Positions 26,315 to 34,453 of a stretch of DNA of 34,453 bases are shown one piece after another (positions within the stretch are counted from its first letter, which is position 1; every line of letters starts with the position of its first letter). A model generated the notes under the pieces. That model had not been told where the DNA came from. It did not search any database and worked only from the letters and a program-made list of their open reading frames with translations. This stretch comes from Alphaproteobacteria bacterium (GTDB lineage: Bacteria > Pseudomonadota > Alphaproteobacteria > Caulobacterales > Caulobacteraceae). The stretch is taken from assembly GCA_003241825.1 (NCBI GenBank), contig QBLX01000008.1, positions 1 through 34,453 of the forward strand, written 5' to 3'. Made by a program: the position numbers and the translations under genes.

Positions 26315-27780
26315 CCCTTGATGCGCCCGACGCACCCTCCATCGTTATCGAACATCCGGACCAGCACTATATCGGCGGCACCTGGGTTGCGCCCCGGGAC
26401 GGTGGACGGATTTCTGTGGTGTCGGCACACAGCGAGGAAGAGATCGCCGTAGTGGCCGACGCGTCCGTCGCCGATGTTGAGCATGCCGCACAGGCAGCCC
26501 GTACTGCATTTGATCACGGACCATGGCCGCGCATGTCGCCTGAGGAACGCGCCGGCCATGTCCGGCGACTGTCCGAAGCATTGGCACCCCGGATGCCGGA
26601 AATCGCCCAGGCATGGGTCGATCAAATCGGCGCGCTTGCGACAGCCGCGCCCTTCGTCACTGGAGGCGGCAAGTTCTGGTTCGACTACTATGCCGATCTC
26701 GCCAGCCGCTTTGACTGGATACGTGACGTCTCCCGGTTCGACGGCCAGGGTTCCGCCCGGATCGTGCGCGAGCCTGCTGGTGTGGTGGCGGCCATCGCGC
26801 CGTGGAACAATCCGTTCGGCATCATGGCAGGCAAGGTTGCACCGGCACTGATGGCCGGCTGCACCGTGGTGATGAAGCCTGCCCCGGAAACGCCTCTGGA
26901 AGCCTACATACTGGCTGAGGCCGCCGACGCGGCTGGCCTGCCCGACGGGGTGATCAATCTTGTTTGCGCTGGTCGCGAAGCATCAGAGCGACTCGTTCGC
27001 AGCTCGTTGATCGACAAAGTGAGTTTCACAGGCAGTGTCGCAGCCGGACGCACAATCGGCATGGCCTGCGCCGAACGATTTGCCCGCTGCACACTCGAAC
27101 TCGGCGGCAAATCGGCGGCGATCGTACTTGAGGATGCTGACATCGCGCACGCCGCGCGCGTTCTGGCGAGCGTCATCACCCTGTCGGCCGGACAGGTTTG
27201 CGCCACCCTTAGTCGGGTGGTGGTCGTCGATGCCGTGCACGATCGCCTCGTTGAGGCGCTGGCTGCTGAAATGGCGGCTGTCAGGGTTGGTGATCCGTCT
27301 GATCCCTCATCACAGATGGGCCCACTGGCCATGCAGCGACAGCGGAATCGCGTCGAGGAGTTCGTTGCGATTGGCCAGGCAGAAGGTGCCCGGCTGGTGC
27401 TCGGCGGCACCCGCACCGCAGGTCTGGATCGCGGCTGGTATTTCGACCCGACCCTTTTCATCGGCGTCACAAGCGACATGAGGCTGGCCAGGGAAGAAAT
27501 CTTCGGCCCGGTCCAGGTGGTCCTGCGGGCCCGTGACGAGGCTGAAGCCATCCGCCTCGCCAACGACAGCGACTTTGGCCTGTATGGCGCTGTCTTCTGC
27601 GCCGACCCGGAGCGCGCCTACACTGTAGCGCGTCAGGTCCGGACCGGAACAATCGCGCACAATGGGTTTCTGTTCGACCCTTCGCTGCCGTTCGGAGGCT
27701 TCAAACATTCAGGTATCGGCCGCGAAGGCGGAGATGCAGGTCAGTCCAGCTTCACCGAGACAAAATCAATCATCTTCTAA
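26311..27780 (+). CDS. NAD(P)-dependent aldehyde dehydrogenase
   Basis: [42 protein letters not shown] (catalytic Cys), [20 protein letters not shown] overlap with GMC gene. Confidence 0.96.
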   Translation: MTLDAPDAPSIVIEHPDQHYIGGTWVAPRDGGRISVVSAHSEEEIAVVADASVADVEHAAQAARTAFDHGPWPRMSPEERAGHVRRLSEALAPRMPEIAQAWVDQIGALATAAPFVTGGGKFWFDYYADLASRFDWIRDVSRFDGQGSARIVREPAGVVAAIAPWNNPFGIMAGKVAPALMAGCTVVMKPAPETPLEAYILAEAADAAGLPDGVINLVCAGREASERLVRSSLIDKVSFTGSVAAGRTIGMACAERFARCTLELGGKSAAIVLEDADIAHAARVLASVITLSAGQVCATLSRVVVVDAVHDRLVEALAAEMAAVRVGDPSDPSSQMGPLAMQRQRNRVEEFVAIGQAEGARLVLGGTRTAGLDRGWYFDPTLFIGVTSDMRLAREEIFGPVQVVLRARDEAEAIRLANDSDFGLYGAVFCADPERAYTVARQVRTGTIAHNGFLFDPSLPFGGFKHSGIGREGGDAGQSSFTETKSIIF

Positions 27781-27827
27781 ATCAGTAAATACCGCAGATA
27801 ATGCGAATAAAGGGAGGAAAAATCACC

Positions 27828-30125
27828 ATGAATAGGCTTTCAACTCTACGGAACGTTATTCTTATCGGTTCGATGCTTACACCGGTAGCGGTCTATGCGC
27901 AGGATCCCGATAGCAGCTACAAGCTGGATGAAATCGTTGTCACCGCACAGAAGCGCGAGCAAACGCTGCAGGACGTCCCGGTCGCTGTCGCCGTGCTGAG
28001 CAGCGAAACGCTGACAGCACAGCGTATCAACAGCATTGAAACCCTGAACACTGCCGTGCCGAACCTCGTCGTCACGCGGTCCCCGTTCCAGCCCTACGTC
28101 GCAATCCGCGGCCTTGGGTCCGGTGGCGGTGGCCGGGCCTTCGAGCAATCTGTGGCCATGTATGTCGACGGAATCTACGCCGGCCGCGCCAACCAGTTCC
28201 TAAATCCATTCTTCGATGTCGAGCGTGTGGAAGTTGTTCGCGGCCCGCAATCGGTCCTGTTCGGGGTCAACGCCAATGCGGGTGCGATCAACATCGTCAA
28301 CAAGCGGCCGGGCGACTCCTTCGAAGGCTATGTAACCGCCGGATATGACTTTGAATACGAGGGCCACAATCTGGAAGGGGCAATCTCGGTACCCTTGTCC
28401 GATACCTTCGGAGTGCGTGTTTCCGGTCGAACCAATCGTGACGGCGGCTATGTCCGCAACACCGTCAGCGGCCGCGACGAGGGACAGGCGGACAGCGACA
28501 TGGGTCGTATCGTCGCCAGCTGGCGTCCGACCGCAGATCTGCGTTTCGATCTGGCCTATGAGCACGCCAGCAGGGATGTCGAAGGCACCACCTTCCAGAT
28601 CACCTCGCTTGGTCTCGTTACCTTCCCGCCGGCTGTCGAAGATGGCCGGTTTGATTTCCGCAAGTCCACTTCCGGCAGGCCAGAGTTCACCCGTCTGACC
28701 AGCGACAACGCCTCGCTCAACGCCAGCTATGACATGGAGAACGCCACCCTCTCTGCATCGGTCGGTTACTCGACCTATGAATTCTCCCAAGTCCTCCCAG
28801 GCAGTAACCACCCCGTATCAGTGGGCGAGGCGCTCGCTCAGGAAGACTTCGAACAGTTCTATAGCGAACTGCGCCTGGTGTCCTCGGGCGACAACTTTTT
28901 CGATTACATCGTCGGCCTGACCTATTTCAATCAGAGCGCGCAGATCGATCAGGGGGTTGATATCGACTTCGGGGCGTTCGGCGTGCCTGGCCTGCGAGCA
29001 GGCGTCCGGAATGGCCTCGACCAGGGAACCGATGGCTATGCTGCGTTTGCTCAGGGTACGTTCAACTTCAGCGATCAACTCAGCCTGGTCGTCGGTGGTC
29101 GCTACAGCTCAATCACGAAGGAAGCGGACTATATCATCTCGCCGACCGCAGCTGGCCAGCCTGTCCGTGGCTATTCATTCGACGTGCCCAGTCTGTTCGT
29201 TCTGAGTGGTCCACCTTTCGGCTTCTTCCAGTGGTTCAACCGCAACAATCCCGCGACCTTCCGTACAAGCGCATTTTCACGGGAACGGACGGACACTACC
29301 TTCAATCCGTCAGTCAGCCTCAACTACAACTTCGACAACGGGTTGTCGGCCTATGCCAGCTATACCACGGGCACCAAGTCGGGCGGATTTAACGATCAAG
29401 AGAAGTCAGGTACCGTTCCCGAGAACGGCTTCAGTACTGACGTGTTCGAATATGATGCGGAAGACGCCCGTAACTTCGAACTCGGCCTGAAGGCAAGTCT
29501 GGATCAGGTGCGTTTTAATGTTGCAGCCTTCTACACCAAGTATGAAGACCTGCAGGCGACCCAGGTCCTGCCCGGCGGTACGCTACTGACCACAAACGCT
29601 GCGGCGGCAACGGCCAAAGGCATTGAAGCCGATGTCACCTGGCTGGCCGCTGCCGGGCTGACGATCAGTGCCGACGCAGCCTACATCCATGCGCGCTATG
29701 ACGATTATCCGGGCGCCTGCACCATCGGCAATCGGAACTGCAGTGACCCCACGACCGGCAACGCGCGCGGCGGCCTCCTTGAGGGCGTGCCAGAACTGTC
29801 TGGCAGCATCAACGTTGCCCATGCGGTCGAGGTGATGTCCGGCTGGGAACTGCGCACCCGCGGTCGTGCCTATTACAACGACGGCGCACAGTTTGGCTCC
29901 GACCAGAACCCGCTCAACCGGGTGCCCGATTATGTGTTCATCGATGCGTCAATCGGCCTTGCCCAGATCGGGACCGGACTGAGCGTCACTCTGAGTGGCA
30001 AGAACCTCGCCAATGAAGCTGCTCGCGGTTTCAGCGCACCCTCGGTCGCAGACGCCCTTTTCGGCTTCTATTCCGCCACCCTGCCAGGACGGCAGATCTT
30101 TCTCGACCTGCGCTACGACTTCTAA
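27828..30125 (+). CDS. TonB-dependent receptor
   Basis: KLDEIVVTAQKREQTLQDVPVAVAVLS, RGPQSVLFGVNANAGAINIVNKRPG, C-terminal GRQIFLDLRYDF; ATG 27828 gives a signal peptide. Confidence 0.96.
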   Translation: MNRLSTLRNVILIGSMLTPVAVYAQDPDSSYKLDEIVVTAQKREQTLQDVPVAVAVLSSETLTAQRINSIETLNTAVPNLVVTRSPFQPYVAIRGLGSGGGGRAFEQSVAMYVDGIYAGRANQFLNPFFDVERVEVVRGPQSVLFGVNANAGAINIVNKRPGDSFEGYVTAGYDFEYEGHNLEGAISVPLSDTFGVRVSGRTNRDGGYVRNTVSGRDEGQADSDMGRIVASWRPTADLRFDLAYEHASRDVEGTTFQITSLGLVTFPPAVEDGRFDFRKSTSGRPEFTRLTSDNASLNASYDMENATLSASVGYSTYEFSQVLPGSNHPVSVGEALAQEDFEQFYSELRLVSSGDNFFDYIVGLTYFNQSAQIDQGVDIDFGAFGVPGLRAGVRNGLDQGTDGYAAFAQGTFNFSDQLSLVVGGRYSSITKEADYIISPTAAGQPVRGYSFDVPSLFVLSGPPFGFFQWFNRNNPATFRTSAFSRERTDTTFNPSVSLNYNFDNGLSAYASYTTGTKSGGFNDQEKSGTVPENGFSTDVFEYDAEDARNFELGLKASLDQVRFNVAAFYTKYEDLQATQVLPGGTLLTTNAAAATAKGIEADVTWLAAAGLTISADAAYIHARYDDYPGACTIGNRNCSDPTTGNARGGLLEGVPELSGSINVAHAVEVMSGWELRTRGRAYYNDGAQFGSDQNPLNRVPDYVFIDASIGLAQIGTGLSVTLSGKNLANEAARGFSAPSVADALFGFYSATLPGRQIFLDLRYDF

Positions 30126-30154
30126 AGTCGTCGCGGGCCAAAACAGGAGTATTC

Positions 30155-30541
30155 ATGAGCGATTTATTTGAGAGGGGCATGCAGGTCCGACGCGAGATGT
30201 TCGGGCCGGAGCTGGCAGAGCGGGCCGTAGCTTCTGCCAGCGATTTCGCCAAGCCGTTCCACGACATCATGACGCGGTACTGTTTTGGCGAGACCTGGAA
30301 CCGGGAAGCGCTGGGTCGCCGTGATCGCAGCATCGCCACGATCTCCATGCTCATTGCCCAGGGCAAGGAGCTGGAGATCAAGATGCACGTCAAGGGCGGC
30401 ATTGCCAACGGCCTGACCGTCGAGGAGATCCGTGAACTGGTCCTCCACGCGATGATCTATTGCGGCGTCCCCGCATCGTTCACCGCGCTGCGTGCTGCCG
30501 AGGCGGCTCTGGCCGAGATCGAAGAATCGAATCCGGCATGA
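30155..30541 (+). CDS. Carboxymuconolactone decarboxylase (CMD) family protein
   Basis: MSDLFERGMQVRREMFG, ATISMLIAQGKELEIKMHVKGGIANGLTVEEIRELVLHAMIYCGVPASFTA. Confidence 0.9.
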   Translation: MSDLFERGMQVRREMFGPELAERAVASASDFAKPFHDIMTRYCFGETWNREALGRRDRSIATISMLIAQGKELEIKMHVKGGIANGLTVEEIRELVLHAMIYCGVPASFTALRAAEAALAEIEESNPA

Positions 30542-31413
30542 AGATTGGCTTCATTGGCCTGGGCATGATGGGCCGCCCCATGGCGGAGCGGCTCATCACC
30601 CAGGGGTTTGACGTCCGCGTGTCGGACACGAACCCACAAATGGCGGATATCTTCGGCGAGGCCTTCGCCCAGAGTGCAGCCCTGGCCACGGCTGGTGCCG
30701 ATGTGATCGTGACAATGCTGCCGAATGGCCAGGTTGTCCGGGATGCATTGCTCGGCGCCGGGGCGGGATTAACATCAGCCAATCCCGGCACGATCGTCAT
30801 CGATTGCAGCTCTTCAGACGCGAGCGGCACGATATCGCTAGGCGTAGAACTGTCTGGGCGTGGCATTCACCTTGTCGATGCACCCGTGTCAGGCGGGGTG
30901 CCCAGGGCCCGCGATGGCAAACTGGCGCTGATGGTCGGTGGAACCGTTGATTCCGTCTACGACCAGATAGCCCCGGTACTGGAAGCGTTAGGCGACAGGA
31001 TTGTTCGGGTAGGTCCCCTGGGGGCAGGCCATGCCGCCAAGGCGATCAACAACGCTATTGCCGCCGCGACACTCGCAGCGACCGCTGAAGGGCTCCTGAT
31101 GGGTGAACGTTTCGGGCTTGAGCCGGAAACGCTGCTGGAAGTGCTCAATAGTTCCACCGGACGCAGCGCGGTTTCCGAATCCGTGTTTCGCACCCAGATC
31201 ATCCCCAGGACCTATGCCCAGGGATTCGCCCTCGGACTGATGGCCAAGGACGTCGGAATAGCCGACGCGATGCGCAACAGCCTCGGACTGGATCTGCCGA
31301 TGCTTCAGCAGACCCACGCGCAGTGGCAGTCGGCGCTGCACGCCCTTGGTCATGCTGCCGATTTCACGGCGTTTCACGCCTATGTCGAACAAACACTCAC
31401 CGAAGGCCGATGA
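30538..31413 (+). CDS. NAD(P)-dependent beta-hydroxyacid dehydrogenase (3-hydroxyisobutyrate dehydrogenase-like)
   Basis: IGFIGLGMMGRPMAERL, VDAPVSGGVPRARDGKLALMVGG, GHAAKAINNAI; ATGA overlap with CMD gene. Confidence 0.92.
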   Translation: MKIGFIGLGMMGRPMAERLITQGFDVRVSDTNPQMADIFGEAFAQSAALATAGADVIVTMLPNGQVVRDALLGAGAGLTSANPGTIVIDCSSSDASGTISLGVELSGRGIHLVDAPVSGGVPRARDGKLALMVGGTVDSVYDQIAPVLEALGDRIVRVGPLGAGHAAKAINNAIAAATLAATAEGLLMGERFGLEPETLLEVLNSSTGRSAVSESVFRTQIIPRTYAQGFALGLMAKDVGIADAMRNSLGLDLPMLQQTHAQWQSALHALGHAADFTAFHAYVEQTLTEGR

Positions 31414-31420
31414 GGACATA

Positions 31421-32887
31421 ATGGCCCTAAGCCCCCGATACCCAGACACCGTCCACTACACCGGGCTCAACCGTCCGACCCACATCGAAGCCACCGCCCA
31501 CGACCTGTATGTCGAAGGCGACATTCCCGGTGAAATCGAGGGCACGTTCTTCCGGGCCCTCCATGACCCGGCCCATGTTCCGTTGCGCGAGGAAGATGTT
31601 GTCCTTTCACGCGACGGGGTCATCGGCAAAATCGAGTTCCGGGACGGCAAGGTAAACTGTGCTGTGCGCTATGTTCGCACCGAGCGCTTTCTGGCGGAGC
31701 AGAAGGCCGGGCGCGCCCTGTTCGGGCTGTATCGCAATCCCTTTACGGACGATCCTTTAGCTGCTGGCGTTGATCGCACCGTCGCCAACACGACGCCCTA
31801 CTACCACGCCGGCCGGCTGTTCATGTCCAAGGAAGACGGCCTGCCCTACCGCATCAATCCGGACACCCTGGAGACGATCGGGCGGTGGGACTATCATGGA
31901 ACCCTGAAGTCGCCGACGCTCACGGCGCATCCCAAGATCGATCCTGACACAGGCGAGCTGTTCCTGTTCGGCTATGAGGCGGCGGGTCTTGCCACGCCCA
32001 CCGTCGCCTATTGTGTAATTTCACCGGAGGGCGAGTTGATCTCCGAACAGTGGTTCGACGCGCCCTACTGTTCGATGATGCATGACTTCGCGATCACCCC
32101 CGACCATGCGATTTTTACGGTCTACCCGACCAAGGCCGATCTCGACCGGCTGAAGGCGGGCGGGGTGCACTGGATCCACGATCCCCAGGACTACAGCTAT
32201 ATCGGCATCATGCCGCGTTACGGCAAAGTTGAGGAGATCGTGTGGTTCAAGGGCCCACGAGGCGTCCACAGCTACCATGTGATGAATGCTTTCAGCGAAG
32301 GCAGCAAGGTCCACCTTGACCAATGCATGGCCGACCGAAACCTCATCCCCTTCATTTCCGAAGACTCGGGCCTCGATCCTTTCGCCCAGGGTGGCCTTAC
32401 GCGTTGGACGATGGATCTCGCCCAGCCGGAGGCCGGCATTACCGAGTGGCAGATCGGTCCCTTCGGGGAAATGCCACTGATCGCACACCGGGATACCGGC
32501 AAACCCTATTCGCGGGGTTGGTATCTTTCGGTCGATCCGACGAAGCTGACCCGGCTGGCGAACGGCCCCGGGGAATATGTGTTCAATCAGCTTGTCCGCG
32601 TCAGCTTTCCGGATGGCGGACTGGAAGTCTTCTCCGAGGGGCCAGGCTGTGGCTTTAACGAGCCCGTTCACATCCCATCGCAAGATCCGGCACATGGCGG
32701 CTGGCTGATGCTGATGGTCGACTGGATCGTGGCCGAGGGATATTTCGCCCAGCAGGTCTGGATTTTCGAGGCCGACGACATCGCCAAAGGTCCGATAGCC
32801 AAGGTGCTTATGCCGTTTGTGACCTGCGAGCAGGTCCACGGAACCTGGGTGCCGCGCGCGCGGCTCGATCAGGCAAGGGAGATCTGA
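31421..32887 (+). CDS. Carotenoid oxygenase family protein (possible lignostilbene-alpha,beta-dioxygenase)
   Basis: Four candidate Fe-ligand His motifs: TAHPKIDPDTGE, MMHDFAIT, YHVMNAFSEG, NEPVHIP; ATG 31421 chosen. Confidence 0.92.
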   Translation: MALSPRYPDTVHYTGLNRPTHIEATAHDLYVEGDIPGEIEGTFFRALHDPAHVPLREEDVVLSRDGVIGKIEFRDGKVNCAVRYVRTERFLAEQKAGRALFGLYRNPFTDDPLAAGVDRTVANTTPYYHAGRLFMSKEDGLPYRINPDTLETIGRWDYHGTLKSPTLTAHPKIDPDTGELFLFGYEAAGLATPTVAYCVISPEGELISEQWFDAPYCSMMHDFAITPDHAIFTVYPTKADLDRLKAGGVHWIHDPQDYSYIGIMPRYGKVEEIVWFKGPRGVHSYHVMNAFSEGSKVHLDQCMADRNLIPFISEDSGLDPFAQGGLTRWTMDLAQPEAGITEWQIGPFGEMPLIAHRDTGKPYSRGWYLSVDPTKLTRLANGPGEYVFNQLVRVSFPDGGLEVFSEGPGCGFNEPVHIPSQDPAHGGWLMLMVDWIVAEGYFAQQVWIFEADDIAKGPIAKVLMPFVTCEQVHGTWVPRARLDQAREI

Positions 32888-32890
32888 TCC

Positions 32891-33826
32891 ATGACCATTG
32901 CCATTACCGGAGCTTCCGGCCAGTTCGGCCGAAGCGCTACCGAACTGCTGCTTGAATCGGTTCCGGCGCAGGACCTCATCCTCATCTCACGCTCGCCGGC
33001 GAAGCTGGAGGATTTCGCTGCGCGCGGCTGCGTAGTGCGCAAGGGCGACTTCGACGATCGCAGTGGCCTGACCGATGCACTTCGTGGTGCGGACAGGATG
33101 CTGATGATCAGCGGAACCCGCGTCGGCTTCCGCGAGCCCCAGCACACCAATGCGGTGGAAGCGGCAAAGGCCGCAGGCGTGTCGCATATCGTCTATACGT
33201 CCTTCATCGCGGCGAACCCCAGCAACCCGTCGATGGCGGTGAAGGACCATGTGTTCACCGAAGCCCTGCTGAGCCAGTCGGGTCTGACTTGGACCGCCCT
33301 GCGCGATGCCCAGTACTCGGAGGCCGTGCGCGATGCGATGGCACCGATGAATATCGCAACCGGCCGGATGATCAGCCTCGCGCGCAACGGCAAGATGGCC
33401 TTTGTGTGCCGCGAGGACTGCGTGGCATCGGCCGTCGCGGTGCTGCTGGGCGAGGGGCATGAGGGCAAGGTCTACAACATCACTGGGCCCGAGCTGATCA
33501 GCTATCACCAGGTCAGTGAACTCCTGGCCGAGGTTTCAGATCGTCCTGTCACGTTCCTGGATACAGACGTCGATGGCCTGTACGCGATGTTCGATGCCAT
33601 CGGCATCCCGCGCGAACCCGTCGATGATCTAACCGTCGCCAACTTCCCCTGGAACTCGGACGATATGGTGAGCTTCGAGGTCGCGGTGCGAGACGGCTAT
33701 TTTGCGGTCATCAGCGATGATGTCGAGCGCTTGACCGGACGCAAGCCGCGGAGCCTGCGCGATCTGTTGCATGCACATCGCGATAGCATTCTGGCCGCAG
33801 CGGACGCCATGGGCCATCCCGGGTGA
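32891..33826 (+). CDS. NmrA-like / SDR family NAD(P)-binding oxidoreductase
   Basis: MTIAITGASGQFGRSATELLLE, GADRMLMISGTRVG, AAKAAGVSHIVYTSFI, YNITGPELISYHQVSELLAEV. Confidence 0.9.
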   Translation: MTIAITGASGQFGRSATELLLESVPAQDLILISRSPAKLEDFAARGCVVRKGDFDDRSGLTDALRGADRMLMISGTRVGFREPQHTNAVEAAKAAGVSHIVYTSFIAANPSNPSMAVKDHVFTEALLSQSGLTWTALRDAQYSEAVRDAMAPMNIATGRMISLARNGKMAFVCREDCVASAVAVLLGEGHEGKVYNITGPELISYHQVSELLAEVSDRPVTFLDTDVDGLYAMFDAIGIPREPVDDLTVANFPWNSDDMVSFEVAVRDGYFAVISDDVERLTGRKPRSLRDLLHAHRDSILAAADAMGHPG

Positions 33827-33830
33827 CGGC

Positions 33831-33980
33831 GTGAGATCGGTCGGCGGGTTCCGCACCCCGGAGGATGCCGAGATCCCGTGTGTCACCCACCGGCTCTATC
33901 CGGGCGATGTGGCGACCGTCGCGATCCAGGCCGGCGCGGTCACTGCCGACGGACGCCTGGTCAGCGTCGCCCGTCCTTGA
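33831..33980 (+). CDS. Small ORF (49 aa), unknown; possible gene remnant
   Basis: GTG-initiated VRSVGGFRTPEDAEIPCVTHRLYPGDVATVAIQAGAVTADGRLVSVARP in the operon gap; no family recognised. Confidence 0.3.
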   Translation: MRSVGGFRTPEDAEIPCVTHRLYPGDVATVAIQAGAVTADGRLVSVARP

Positions 33981-34024
33981 CCCGTATTCACTGCCGCCAA
34001 GCTATAAATCCGGAACACCCTTCC

Positions 34025-34453
34025 ATGCCCTATTTCGAGAATGTGTCGCTGCCAGCCGAACCGCGTTTCGAGTTTCTATTCGAGATCGAATTGAAATGGG
34101 CCAATCTGCAAAACATCCCTGACATGCCCTCTGGCTACGGGCGGGGTGCAACCTATGTCGATACCGGTGTTGTCAGTGGACCGCATCTGAACGGCAAGCT
34201 GGTGCCCAGAAGCGGGGCCGACTGGGCACAGTTCCGCCCGGATCAGGTTCTGGCGCTGGATGCCCGATACATGATCGAGGCGGACGATAGTGCGCTGATC
34301 CTGATGCACAACCGCGGCTATCTGGCCGGCAGGGCCCCCGACGTTCTCCCCAGGATCCAGGACTGGATGTTCCGCAACGGGCCTGAAGTGCCGTTCGAGG
34401 ACTACTACCTGCGAACCACGCCCACTTTTGAGGTCAGCCAGGGCCCCTATGAC
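34025..34453 (+). CDS. DUF3237 family protein, truncated by window end
   Basis: MPYFENVSLPAEPRFEFLFEIELKWANLQNIPDMPSGYGRGATYVDTGVVSGPHLNGKLVPRSGADW...DARYMIEADDSALILMHNRGY; open through the last base, so absent from the ORF track. Confidence 0.82.
   Translation, partial: MPYFENVSLPAEPRFEFLFEIELKWANLQNIPDMPSGYGRGATYVDTGVVSGPHLNGKLVPRSGADWAQFRPDQVLALDARYMIEADDSALILMHNRGYLAGRAPDVLPRIQDWMFRNGPEVPFEDYYLRTTPTFEVSQGPYD

Overview
GC-rich alphaproteobacterial chromosomal segment; a Caulobacterales/Brevundimonas-like origin is inferred from gene content only. Five blocks are visible. (1) 0-5 kb: MHS-type MFS transporter, MoxR-like ATPase, repeat-containing lipoprotein, HD phosphohydrolase, Nudix-like NAD-regulator-type protein, tRNA-Ser(CGA). 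(2) 5.7-12.5 kb: tightly coupled DUF4129-DUF4350-MoxR-DUF58-SpoIIM-RDD operon plus a convergent membrane protein. (3) 13.2-22.7 kb: a uronic-acid-type polysaccharide utilization locus (aldose 1-epimerase, GH88/105-like lipoprotein, alginate-lyase-like protein, TonB receptor, unassigned 618-aa secreted protein). Its three transcription units each carry a near-identical TGACACCGGTGTCA operator upstream, and no cognate LacI-type regulator is present in the window. (4) 22.7-23.5 kb: a decayed IS6-family transposase with precisely readable lesions; its right-end sequence recurs as a solo 36-bp copy at 5.5 kb. (5) 23.5-34.4 kb: LysR regulator and a divergent catabolic operon (GMC oxidoreductase, ALDH, TonB receptor, CMD-family protein, beta-hydroxyacid dehydrogenase, carotenoid/lignostilbene oxygenase, NmrA-like reductase, truncated DUF3237). 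Its gene set is what would be expected for oxidation and cleavage of a lignin-derived dimer or other stilbenoid/apocarotenoid. No CRISPR array or rRNA was seen. All family calls were made by eye from motifs without database searches.
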